NCBI GenBank assembly: GCA_947643295.1
Contig: CANRVM010000020.1
Span: forward strand, 1-13,942
Reading direction: 5' to 3'
Source: an uncultured Mycoplasmatota bacterium
Lineage (GTDB): Bacteria > Bacillota_I > Bacilli_A > RF39 > UBA660
DNA length: 13,942 nt
Shown here: positions 5,890 to 12,458 of the stretch, piece after piece
Position numbering within the stretch: position 1 is the first letter of the stretch
Layout of the letters: every line of letters begins with the position of its first letter
Notes under the pieces: model-generated
Database searches by the model: none
Seen by the model: the letters and a program-made list of their open reading frames with translations, nothing else
Told to the model about the DNA's origin: nothing
Translations under genes and position numbers: made by a program

Positions 5890-7197
5890 TTGAAATTAGT
5901 AGAACTAAAAGAAACAGATTATGAAAAATTTATAACAGAACACAAAGAAAAATCACATTTTCTTCAATCTTATATATGGGGTGAATTTTCAAAAAAGAAA
6001 AAAAAATTAACTCCCTATTATTTAGGATTAGAAAATAAGAATCAGCAAATAGTTGCTACTGCATTGTTATTACAAAAAAAATTACCATTAGGATATTCCT
6101 ATTTCTACTCTCCTCGTGGATTTATTATGGATTATTTAGATAAAGATTTATTATCTGAATTTACTCATAAAATAAAAGATTATATAAAAACGAAAAAAGC
6201 AATCTTCTTAAAAATAGATCCACCTATTATCATTCGAAAAGAGAATTATTTAGGAGAAGAACAGAAATTAGAATATAATGTGGATACTATCTTTCATAAT
6301 TTATCTCAAGTTGGATTTAAACATCAAGGATTTACTAAAAACTTTGAAACGATGCAACCAAGATATACTTTTCGAATTAACTTGGAAAAAACACAAGAAG
6401 AAATCGACAGTCATTTTTCAAAAACTACCAAACAAAGAATCCAAAAAGCAATTCGTTTAGGTACAAAGGTAAGAATTGGTACAGAAAAAGATATCGATAC
6501 TTTTTATAATTTAATGCTTCTAACAGAAGATAGAAAAGATTTTGTATCTTATTCAAAAGACTACTATGAAGAATTGTTTTCTATTTTTAATAAAAATAAT
6601 AATGTAAAATTGTTTATTGGATATCTCGATTTCGATGAAGTGCTAAGTCATTTAAAAGAAGAAGAAAAAGAACTAAACAAAAAAATAGAAGAAATGGATC
6701 CTAATACTTCTAGTAAAAACGGAAAAAGAAAGTTAAAAGATTATAAAACATCTTTGGAAAATTTAAAAAAAGAAATAGAAAAATACCAGCAAGCAAAAGA
6801 AAAATATGGAAAGACAATTGCTTTAAATGCCCATATGATTATTCTTTATCATGAGAAAGCTTGGGTATTATATGCAGGAAATCATAATGTATTAACAGAA
6901 AGTTATGCCAACTATCATACTTACTATGAACACATTAAATACTGCAAGGATAACAATATAAAAATTTATGATCAATTTGGAACAATTGGAGATTTGGATA
7001 AAAATAATAAAAGAATGGGATTACATGAATTTAAGAAAAAGTTTGGCGGAGATTATATTGAGTTTATTGGAGAATTTGATTATATTACCAATCATTTTAT
7101 ATACTTTGTTTTTACAAAGCTAGTACCATTATATAGAAAAATAACCCGATTAAAAAGTAAAAAGGAGGTCAGTCATGAGGCTAAAACAAATAAATAA
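5890..7197 (+). CDS. FemAB-family peptidoglycan bridge-forming aminoacyltransferase, first copy
   Basis: FemX/FemA/MurM-type enzymes use aminoacyl-tRNA to add amino acids to the stem-peptide lysine of peptidoglycan precursors at the inner face of the membrane. This 435-residue protein has the family layout. There is an N-terminal GNAT-like domain with FLQSYIWGEF (residues 24-33) and YSPRGFIMDY (73-82). A second GNAT-like domain follows, and a long helical hairpin (about 250-304, KEEEKELNKKIEE... and LENLKKEIEKYQQ) is inserted in it, as in FemA. The C-terminal signature is GLHEFKKKFGGDYIEFIGEF (377-396). I prefer the TTG at 5890, which has GAGGTGA upstream, over the in-frame GTG at 5881 that lies inside that site. 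It overlaps the next gene by 23 bases. The amino acid added cannot be told from sequence. Confidence 0.93.
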   Translation: MKLVELKETDYEKFITEHKEKSHFLQSYIWGEFSKKKKKLTPYYLGLENKNQQIVATALLLQKKLPLGYSYFYSPRGFIMDYLDKDLLSEFTHKIKDYIKTKKAIFLKIDPPIIIRKENYLGEEQKLEYNVDTIFHNLSQVGFKHQGFTKNFETMQPRYTFRINLEKTQEEIDSHFSKTTKQRIQKAIRLGTKVRIGTEKDIDTFYNLMLLTEDRKDFVSYSKDYYEELFSIFNKNNNVKLFIGYLDFDEVLSHLKEEEKELNKKIEEMDPNTSSKNGKRKLKDYKTSLENLKKEIEKYQQAKEKYGKTIALNAHMIILYHEKAWVLYAGNHNVLTESYANYHTYYEHIKYCKDNNIKIYDQFGTIGDLDKNNKRMGLHEFKKKFGGDYIEFIGEFDYITNHFIYFVFTKLVPLYRKITRLKSKKEVSHEAKTNK

Positions 7198-8353
7198 AAA
7201 AGAATTTGAAACATTTTGTAAATCATCACCACTTACTAACTTTTTCCAAACAAAAGAATATGCAGAGCTAAAAAGAAAAGAAGGATATCATACTTACTTT
7301 GTAGGACTAGATGATAGTGGTAGACTCTTAGCAGCAACATTACTAATATCGAGTGAATTTACTGTAACAAAAAAAAGAGTTTTCTTCTGCCCAAGAGGAT
7401 ATATCATAGACTATAGAAATCAGGAACTGTTAAATATCTTTACAAAAGAGTTAGTTACTTTTGTAAAAGAAAAAAAAGGTGTTCTAATAAAAATAAATCC
7501 TAATCTTATGTTTAAAGAAAGAGATGAAAATGGAGAACTTATCTCTGGCGGAATGAACAATAGTAAGTGTGTTGATAACTTACTAGATATTGGTTATAAA
7601 AAAATAAGCTCTAATTACATTGTTAATCCTAATTTTTTATATACTTTAGATTTAAAAGGAAAAAATAATGATGAATTATATGAAAATATATCTCCAAATT
7701 TGAAAAGCATTATTGAAAGAAATGAGAAAATAGGAATTACAGTCTCAAAAATAGAGAAAGAAAATTCTGATAAATTTTTAAGTATCTTAAGAAATTGTTC
7801 TAATCGTATCGATTACTTTAAAAAAAATGAAAAGGGTTATAAAAATGTAATTTCAGTATTATCTAATTATAATATGGTCGATGTTATAATAGTTGAATTA
7901 GATATTGACAAGTATCTTGAAGTTACCAAAAGAAGTTTAGAAAATGCATTAAATGATAATGACTTATCAGCCCAAGTACAAAAACAATTAGAAATTATCA
8001 ACAGTTTACAATATAAGTATGGCCATAAAGTATCTTTAGGTGCCCTTCTTGCCATTCCCTATCATAATCAATATTTAACTCTATGTATTGCAGGAACGGA
8101 TAAATTTAAAAATTTTGATCCAATCTCTACCTTAATATGGGAGAGTATAAAAAGAGCAAAAAAACTAAGTGCTACAAAATATATCTTTTATGGAATGGAT
8201 TCTAATTTAGAAAGTGAAAGTAACTTAATACATTATTATAAAAACTTTAACGGAAAGACTGTAGAACTAATTGGAGAATATGATTTCGTAATTGATCAAA
8301 GATATTATCAAAAATATTTGAAAAAACAGGAAAAAATAAGGAATAAAAAGTGA
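7175..8353 (+). CDS. FemAB-family peptidoglycan bridge-forming aminoacyltransferase, second copy
   Basis: This 392-residue paralogue of the preceding gene shares the same fold. It has an N-terminal FFQTKEYAELK segment (23-33) aligned with FLQSYIWGEF, a CPRGYIIDY segment (72-80) aligned with SPRGFIMDY, and a helical insert (about 248-282). The C-terminus KNFNGKTVELIGEYDFVID (356-374) aligns with the FGGDYIEFIGEFDYI region. The family signature is clearly more divergent here: the basic KKKFGG becomes KNFNG, and the YDQFGTIGD block becomes YGMDSNLES. The start has AAGGAGG seven bases before the ATG and sits 23 bases inside the upstream gene, so the two are translationally coupled. In FemA/FemB-type systems successive bridge residues are added by successive paralogues, so a second-residue role is a fair inference. 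No terminator was confirmed after it. Confidence 0.9.
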   Translation: MRLKQINKKEFETFCKSSPLTNFFQTKEYAELKRKEGYHTYFVGLDDSGRLLAATLLISSEFTVTKKRVFFCPRGYIIDYRNQELLNIFTKELVTFVKEKKGVLIKINPNLMFKERDENGELISGGMNNSKCVDNLLDIGYKKISSNYIVNPNFLYTLDLKGKNNDELYENISPNLKSIIERNEKIGITVSKIEKENSDKFLSILRNCSNRIDYFKKNEKGYKNVISVLSNYNMVDVIIVELDIDKYLEVTKRSLENALNDNDLSAQVQKQLEIINSLQYKYGHKVSLGALLAIPYHNQYLTLCIAGTDKFKNFDPISTLIWESIKRAKKLSATKYIFYGMDSNLESESNLIHYYKNFNGKTVELIGEYDFVIDQRYYQKYLKKQEKIRNKK

Positions 8354-8415
8354 TTTATTCTTTTTTTTGTTAAATCAATAAAACTGTAAAATAAGTGTCA
8401 TATCTTTATAATTTA

Positions 8416-8444
8416 TTGTAGATAGAAAAAATATATGTCATAAT
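8416..8444 (+). promoter_or_regulatory. Promoter of the J-domain gene
   Basis: -35 TTGTAG (8416-8421), 17-base spacer, -10 CATAAT (8439-8444) preceded by TGT (extended -10). AGAGGTGA at 8451-8458 then leads to the ATG at 8463. It does not resemble a CIRCE or CtsR-controlled heat-shock promoter. Confidence 0.6.
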
Positions 8445-8462
8445 CAAGATAGAGGTGAAAGA

Positions 8463-9347
8463 ATGAATACGGATAATAATTATTATGAAGTTTTAGGAGT
8501 ACCTAAGAATGCAAATAAAGAACAGATAAAAAAAGCCTATAGAGAAAAGTCTAGAAAATACCATCCCGATAACAATCCTCAAAATCCAAATGCAGAAAAA
8601 ATATTTAGAGATATAACGGAAGCATACAGTATACTATCAGATGATAAGAAAAGAAAGAAGTATGACTTAGAAACTTTTAACACATCAAATGATAGAAGAA
8701 ATCAGGCTTATAACAATCATTCAAATCAAAAAGGTTATAGAACAGCAGAAAGCCAAATGAATCAAATTTTTAATCCTTTCGGTAGTGTGAACCTTGAATC
8801 CTTTAAAAAGAACTTTTTTGGTAATTCTTCAAATAAAGAAAATAATTTTGATGACATTATAACAATTGAAAAGAAAATAAATGAGATACAAAAGAAGTTA
8901 GACGCCTTATATCAAGAATTACAAAAACAAACAGATGATACTGATTATAATGAGCAACTCCGCCTATTTGAATCAGAATTAAAATCAACTGAAGATTATC
9001 AAGAAGCAGTAAACTTTATTCAAAAAATAAGTACCAAGAACAATTTAACGAGACTATTTGTTACTAGTAAGGATAGAGTACGCTATGAAAAAAGTAAAAA
9101 ATATATTGAAGAAGTTAATAATAAAGTTAAAGAGGAAAAAACAAGATTAGATGAAAAAAGAGATGAAAATGAAGAAAAATTAGAACAAAATAGAAATAGG
9201 ATATCTACCCAAATTGAAAAAACAAAAAAAATAAAAGCTTCATTAGAAGAAAAATACAAATTTCATCCATCATTTGGTTCTTATGAGGTTCATAAAATGA
9301 CGGCTAACCAAAAAAAAGATAACAATCAAAAAAACAGAAACAAATAA
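8463..9347 (+). CDS. J-domain (class C DnaJ-like) protein with coiled coils
   Basis: This 294-residue protein has an N-terminal J domain (residues 6-67): [20 protein letters not shown], the invariant HPD at 34-36, then [15 protein letters not shown]. The HPD loop is intact, so it should stimulate an Hsp70 (DnaK) ATPase. Unlike DnaJ proper it has no zinc-finger cysteines and only a weak, Asn-rich linker. The remainder is predicted coiled coil (about 131-157 and 203-266, very Lys/Glu-rich), with a conserved-looking [13 protein letters not shown] near the end and a basic tail. No signal peptide or membrane helix is present. It is therefore a specialised co-chaperone that probably targets DnaK to a partner through its coiled coil; the partner is unknown. 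It has its own promoter and a strong terminator, and is not next to dnaK or grpE. Confidence 0.92.
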   Translation: MNTDNNYYEVLGVPKNANKEQIKKAYREKSRKYHPDNNPQNPNAEKIFRDITEAYSILSDDKKRKKYDLETFNTSNDRRNQAYNNHSNQKGYRTAESQMNQIFNPFGSVNLESFKKNFFGNSSNKENNFDDIITIEKKINEIQKKLDALYQELQKQTDDTDYNEQLRLFESELKSTEDYQEAVNFIQKISTKNNLTRLFVTSKDRVRYEKSKKYIEEVNNKVKEEKTRLDEKRDENEEKLEQNRNRISTQIEKTKKIKASLEEKYKFHPSFGSYEVHKMTANQKKDNNQKNRNK

Positions 9348-9352
9348 CAGGA

Positions 9353-9395
9353 AACTAAAAAAATAGGTATACTTACTATACTTATTTTTTTAGTT
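9353..9395. terminator. Bidirectional terminator between convergent J-domain and flippase genes
   Basis: A 19-base arm (9353-9371, AACTAAAAAAATAGGTATA) pairs with 9377-9395 around a 5-base loop, with a single G-T wobble. The A-run on one arm and T-run on the other allow it to work on both strands. Its right arm reaches two bases into the stop codon of the flippase gene (9396-9394). Confidence 0.85.
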
Positions 9396-11058
9396 ATTTT
9401 CTTCTCCTAGTAAGTTTATTCATCATTTTTTTACCGAAAACTGCTTCAATCGAATTTGTTTTATACATATAGAAGAAATATACTACAATTCCAACTACAG
9501 CATACACTAAAATGATAATAATATTTAAAAATCTAGTAGAAGAAGATATTGGTATTATAAACTTAAGTAGAAATAAACTAATTACCATGATAGAAGTTCC
9601 TAATAAAGAGTTTAACATTTGCTTTATTGTTGTTTCATAATTAACACCACATTTTCTGTTAAGTGCTACTAGACAAATCACAAAGGATAGAACATAACCT
9701 ATAATAGATGCAAAAATAGATCCATAGTATGCTGGTAAGCCTAGATTATAAAATTGATGGATTAATCCAACATTAATAAGTGATTTTAATAAAAGACCAG
9801 ATAATAAACTGATAAAGACTACCTTATAATATTTTAATACTTGTGTAATCGTAATCGCTGTTGTAAATAAGGCTGTAATCAAAGCAACAAATACATAAAA
9901 TGTTAAAACAGATGAACCATATTTACTAGGACCATAAAAAATCATATAAGCTGGTTTTGCTAAAAAACTTAATCCTACCGTCATAGGGAGAATGAGAAAA
10001 AATAACATTTGAAAGCTCTGATTAATTTTTTTATGTACGTCTTTCATATTTCCTACTACTAAAGATGCAGTTAAATTTGGAGTTAGCGAAACAATCATCC
10101 CTGTTGATATCGAAATAATAATCATATTAAATTTTGCACCCCAAGTAGATAAAATACTCATAATACTTTCTGCTGTTTCTGTTCCATAAATAGGTCCTAA
10201 CGTTTTCACAACAGTCATAGTATCCACCATATTATATAGAGATTTAAAGATATCTATCATAATAAGCGGAAAAGCATAAATCATTATCTTTCTAAAGATT
10301 GTTTTGTTGCTAATTTTTGGTTCATCTACTTTTATTTCTTTTTCGGTAAACTTACTATTATTTTTCCATCTTTTTTCAATTAAATAAAAATAAGAAGCCA
10401 AAGATCCTAATGTTGCGCCAAAAACAGCTACTCCAACAGCAGTAGTTAAAGAAAGATGGAATACTTTTAATGCCATAAAACTACCTATTACAATAACAGC
10501 AACTCTTACAATTTGCTCAAAAATTTGAGAAATAGCTGTTGGTGTAATAAACTTATGGCCTTCAAAATATCCCCGATAAATACTAAGGACAGGAACTATA
10601 ATAATAGCCGTTGATATAATTCTAATCACATAAGTAACATCTTCTATAGTATTTCCACCCTTTAAATCACCAAGTATTGCATCTGCGAGTTGTGGAGCAA
10701 AGATAAATAATATAATAAAACATAAAACACCTAATGTAATAGCGATTTGCTTTCCGATTTTAAAAGCCCTTTGCTTCGCATCATAATAACCTAGTGTTTG
10801 ATATTCACTAATAATCTTACTAATGGCAAGAGGAATACCTGCTGAGGAAATTGCCATAAAAACTAGATAAATAGAGTAAGCATATCCATATAAAGCTCCA
10901 CCCTTTTCTCCAATAATAGAATAAAATGGAATCACATATAAAATACCTAATATTTTAGTAATTACAATTCCAAGAGTAGCAATAAAAGCACCTTGCATAA
11001 AATTATTTTTTTTCATGACATCTTTATTTCTATTGATTTTCTCTCTTTTTTTTCTCAT
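9394..11058 (-). CDS. MurJ/SpoVB/YtgP-type lipid-linked precursor flippase (MOP superfamily)
   Basis: This 554-residue integral membrane protein probably has 14 helices. Its length and sequence fit the YtgP/SpoVB branch of the MOP superfamily, in which YtgP (MurJ of Bacillus subtilis) flips lipid II across the membrane. Visible marks are a basic N-terminus, the first-helix region GAFIATLGIVITKILGILYV (residues 23-42) and the conserved loop YRGYFEGHKFITPTAISQIFEQ (about 161-182). Regularly spaced hydrophobic segments follow, with a short basic C-terminal tail (TRRRK). AAAGGAG lies 9 bases before the ATG at 11058, which fixes the start; a Met at residue 15 has no binding site. With the two FemAB genes it makes a peptidoglycan-precursor theme. 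SpoVB-like sporulation use or flipping of another polyprenyl-linked sugar cannot be excluded. Confidence 0.9.
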   Translation of the reverse strand: MRKKREKINRNKDVMKKNNFMQGAFIATLGIVITKILGILYVIPFYSIIGEKGGALYGYAYSIYLVFMAISSAGIPLAISKIISEYQTLGYYDAKQRAFKIGKQIAITLGVLCFIILFIFAPQLADAILGDLKGGNTIEDVTYVIRIISTAIIIVPVLSIYRGYFEGHKFITPTAISQIFEQIVRVAVIVIGSFMALKVFHLSLTTAVGVAVFGATLGSLASYFYLIEKRWKNNSKFTEKEIKVDEPKISNKTIFRKIMIYAFPLIMIDIFKSLYNMVDTMTVVKTLGPIYGTETAESIMSILSTWGAKFNMIIISISTGMIVSLTPNLTASLVVGNMKDVHKKINQSFQMLFFLILPMTVGLSFLAKPAYMIFYGPSKYGSSVLTFYVFVALITALFTTAITITQVLKYYKVVFISLLSGLLLKSLINVGLIHQFYNLGLPAYYGSIFASIIGYVLSFVICLVALNRKCGVNYETTIKQMLNSLLGTSIMVISLFLLKFIIPISSSTRFLNIIIILVYAVVGIVVYFFYMYKTNSIEAVFGKKMMNKLTRRRK

Positions 11059-11097
11059 TTTATCTACTCCTTTTTTGTAAAATAATATCTATTATTT

Positions 11098-11106
11098 ATT
11101 ATATCA
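11098..11106 (-). promoter_or_regulatory. Extended -10 promoter of the flippase gene
   Basis: Minus-strand TGA TATAAT (11106-11098), 40 bases upstream of the ATG; the -35 region is A/T only and unrecognisable. Confidence 0.5.
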
Positions 11107-11169
11107 TAATTTTATAAAATAATTTTTTTATATCCTAATTTTAAAAATAAAAAAGTGTCTGCATTTTTT

Positions 11170-11178
11170 TGTTATAAT
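11170..11178 (+). promoter_or_regulatory. Extended -10 promoter of the short broken reading frame
   Basis: TGT TATAAT at 11170-11178, in a context identical over 17 bases to the lipoprotein-operon promoter on the other strand. AAAGGAG follows at 11184-11190. Confidence 0.55.
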
Positions 11179-11198
11179 AAAATAAAGGAGATGGTACT

Positions 11199-11298
11199 TT
11201 GAATGATAAAAATGTTATAAAATTATATTCAGCATGTGTTTCTAATAGGAGTAACAAAAGAAGGTAATTTCTATGATTTGAGATTTATCATATCATAA
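11199..11298 (+). pseudogene. Short gene remnant with intact promoter and RBS
   Basis: AAAGGAG (11184-11190) lies 8 bases before a TTG at 11199. The frame reads MNDKNVIKLYSACVSNRSNKRR and stops at TAA 11265-11267. If one base is skipped near 11238 the +1 frame continues FLIGVTKEGNFYDLRFIIS to TAA 11296-11298. That second stretch looks protein-like (balanced hydrophobic and charged residues). The best reading is a roughly 32-residue remnant, or small protein, with a one-base insertion; the 22-residue peptide may also be genuine. No family is recognised. A bidirectional terminator follows within 5 bases, so a complete small transcription unit is present. Confidence 0.4.
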
Positions 11299-11302
11299 TA
11301 AT

Positions 11303-11343
11303 AAAACTGATTATTAGAATAAATCTTCTATTAATCAGTTTTT
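11303..11343. terminator. Bidirectional terminator between the remnant and cse60
   Basis: AAAACTGATTA (11303-11313) pairs with TAATCAGTTTT (11332-11342). The stem continues inward as TAGAA / TTCTA after one T-T mismatch, with a 6-base loop. Five T follow on the plus strand (11339-11343), and on the minus strand the matching TTTTATTATTAT follows, so it can end cse60 too. Confidence 0.75.
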
Positions 11344-11362
11344 ATTAGAAAGCTTATTGTGT

Positions 11363-11533
11363 TCAGTAATAAACAATCATAGCGGAAAAACAATAAATTT
11401 GTTCTTCTCCAAGCATAGCACAACTCACTTGATATTTAATATCTACTACTTCTTTTTCTAATCCATCTAAGAAATTATTGATAGACTCTTCTAAATCTTT
11501 TTCATTCTCTTCATCGAATATTTTTACCTTCAT
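11363..11533 (-). CDS. cse60: Cse60-family small protein
   Basis: This 56-residue protein starts MKVKIFDEENEKDLEESINNF and ends with DIKYQVSCAMLGEEQIYCFSAMIVYY. That is the full Cse60 (sporulation protein) pattern: an N-terminal beta strand, an acidic helix, then two strands with the EQIYCFSAMI signature. In Bacillus subtilis cse60 is expressed under sigma E during sporulation, but the family also occurs in bacteria not known to sporulate, so sporulation here is not established. I chose the ATG at 11533 because GGTGAT lies just ahead and the product then matches family length; a GTG at 11569 would add 12 unrelated residues without a binding site. It lies 61 bases after the 267-residue gene on the same strand, with an inverted repeat between them (11562-11584), and is closed by a bidirectional terminator. 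Confidence 0.85.
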   Translation of the reverse strand: MKVKIFDEENEKDLEESINNFLDGLEKEVVDIKYQVSCAMLGEEQIYCFSAMIVYY

Positions 11534-11561
11534 TCTATCACCAATGAAAGTATAAATTATT

Positions 11562-11584
11562 TTTTCCACAAAAATTGTTGAAAA
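11562..11584. repeat. Imperfect 23-base inverted repeat before cse60, DnaA-box-like
   Basis: TTTTCCACAA (11562-11571), a 3-base centre and TTGTTGAAAA (11575-11584), with one mismatched pair. Read as 9-mers it is TTTTCCACA and the complement of TTTTCAACA, 5 bases apart. The geometry and half-site resemble the perfect repeat at 12414-12436. It lies 28 bases upstream of the cse60 start. No T-run follows on either strand, so a terminator is unlikely. Confidence 0.6.
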
Positions 11585-11594
11585 AAAGAAAGAA

Positions 11595-12398
11595 CTATTT
11601 TTTAGACTTCAAATATCTTTTCACTTCTTTTGAATCTTTATAATCAATTCTCATTATTTCATCTAATCGCTTCATATTTAGATTGGCGTCATATTCTCTA
11701 TTAAAGGATCTCATGAAGCTTTTTGCTCGTGCATAACCCTTGGATGGAAGGTCTCCATTGGCATACAACAAACTAAGCATTACTAACTTTAAAGTTTCAT
11801 CTCTTAATACAATACTATCCTTATGATTTAAAACACGTTTCTCTAATTCTTGATAATCTATTTTCTGCGGATTTCTTTGTAATATACTATATAAATCTTC
11901 TACACTTTCAATTTGTTCAGTATCTTCTAAAAATTCGTCTTTTTTTAATTCCCATATATCAAGGTCATCGATGACTCCATCGGAATCAACAGAAATGAGC
12001 TTCCGATGGGGAAAATCATAGGAATCATTCTTTGTTAAAGTAATCATTCCACCATAACTACATTTTAAAAAGCTTAATTGATCATGGCGTAATTGATACT
12101 GAAGTTGTTTCATATCCAATAATTTTGATAATTGAATACACCTATCAAGTTCTGCATCTTCTCCTCTAGATACCCATCCCACATTATCCAACATCTTCGC
12201 TGGATATTTAAATTCATAAAAACGAGTAATCTGATCAATTAAATCTTGAATTTCATTTAAACTCAATATCGTAGAAAAGTTCTTTTTTCGCATTCTATTA
12301 AAGTGAGATAAAAATTTAGGATTTCTTTTAACAATATACTCCTTATTATCTAGTTTTTCAAAATTCTCCCATTCTATTCCAAGCATATGATATCGCAT
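11595..12398 (-). CDS. Unrecognised 267-residue cytoplasmic protein
   Basis: I do not recognise this family. The protein is soluble-looking and highly charged, with no signal peptide, membrane helix or cysteine cluster. Predicted helices dominate residues 1-110 (NEIQDLIDQITRFYEF, then GWVSRGEDAELDRCIQLSKLLDMKQLQYQLRHDQ at about 74-107). Residues 110-150 look like a beta-rich piece (CSYGGMITLTKND, ISVDSDGVIDDLDIWEL), and the C-terminus is helical and basic (VKRYLKSKK). The start is uncertain. The ATG at 12398 directly abuts GAGAGG, while the in-frame ATG at 12386 is 12 bases from it; neither spacing is ideal, and the promoter places the transcript start close to 12404. Its promoter overlaps a perfect DnaA-box palindrome, suggesting control by DnaA or an unknown dimeric regulator. 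It lies upstream of cse60 on the same strand and may be co-transcribed with it. Confidence 0.85.
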   Translation of the reverse strand: MRYHMLGIEWENFEKLDNKEYIVKRNPKFLSHFNRMRKKNFSTILSLNEIQDLIDQITRFYEFKYPAKMLDNVGWVSRGEDAELDRCIQLSKLLDMKQLQYQLRHDQLSFLKCSYGGMITLTKNDSYDFPHRKLISVDSDGVIDDLDIWELKKDEFLEDTEQIESVEDLYSILQRNPQKIDYQELEKRVLNHKDSIVLRDETLKLVMLSLLYANGDLPSKGYARAKSFMRSFNREYDANLNMKRLDEIMRIDYKDSKEVKRYLKSKK

Positions 12399-12410
12399 CC
12401 TCTCTCTATT

Positions 12411-12439
12411 ATTTTATCCACAAAGTTTGTGGATAACAA
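12411..12439 (-). promoter_or_regulatory. Promoter of the 267-residue gene, with an operator in its spacer
   Basis: On the minus strand, -35 TTGTTA (12439-12434), exactly 17 bases of spacer, and -10 TAAAAT (12416-12411). The inverted repeat 12414-12436 fills the whole spacer and overlaps the inner three bases of each hexamer, the usual position of a repressor site. This is one of two promoters here that lack the TGn extension. Confidence 0.6.
12414..12436. promoter_or_regulatory. Perfect 23-base palindrome made of two inverted consensus DnaA boxes
   Basis: TTATCCACAAA (12414-12424), a central G, and TTTGTGGATAA (12426-12436). The first and last nine bases are each the exact DnaA box TTATCCACA in opposite orientation, 5 bases apart. 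No dnaA or dnaN gene is in view and no AT-rich unwinding-type box cluster surrounds it, so it is not evidently an origin. Confidence 0.75.
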
Positions 12440-12458
12440 TTATTTACAATAAATAAGT

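Larger units (their letters stand above)
11107..11362. other. Intergenic stretch upstream of the flippase
   Basis: The gap between the flippase start (11058) and the cse60 stop (11363) is 304 bases. It contains the flippase promoter, a plus-strand extended -10 promoter with a short broken reading frame (11167-11298), and a bidirectional terminator (11303-11343). I saw no RNA gene or riboswitch fold in it. Confidence 0.6.

Noticed and set aside
6278..8055. Open frames at 6278-6460 (plus) and 7867-8055 (minus) inside the FemAB genes
   Set aside because: They overlap well-supported coding sequence in other frames and show no independent start signals.
8351..8377. Terminator after the second FemAB gene
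   Set aside because: TGATTTA / TAAATCA enclose a loop that itself holds the T-run, and no T-run follows the stem. Weak A/T pairing only.
4117..9347. Mobile element or horizontally acquired island
   Set aside because: No transposase, integrase, terminal repeats or tRNA attachment site is seen, and base composition and expression signals are uniform across the window.
12414..12436. Chromosomal replication origin
   Set aside because: Only one pair of DnaA boxes is present, without dnaA, dnaN, recF, rpmH or a cluster of further boxes, and without a neighbouring long AT-rich unwinding region beyond the general base composition.
12414..12436. Terminator of leuS
   Set aside because: The palindrome can fold into a hairpin, but no T-run follows on the minus strand (AATAATAG), and its position within promoter hexamers fits an operator better.
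12440..12456. Hairpin TTATTTA-CAA-TAAATAA after leuS
   Set aside because: Seven A/T pairs with no following T-run; expected by chance in such AT-rich sequence.
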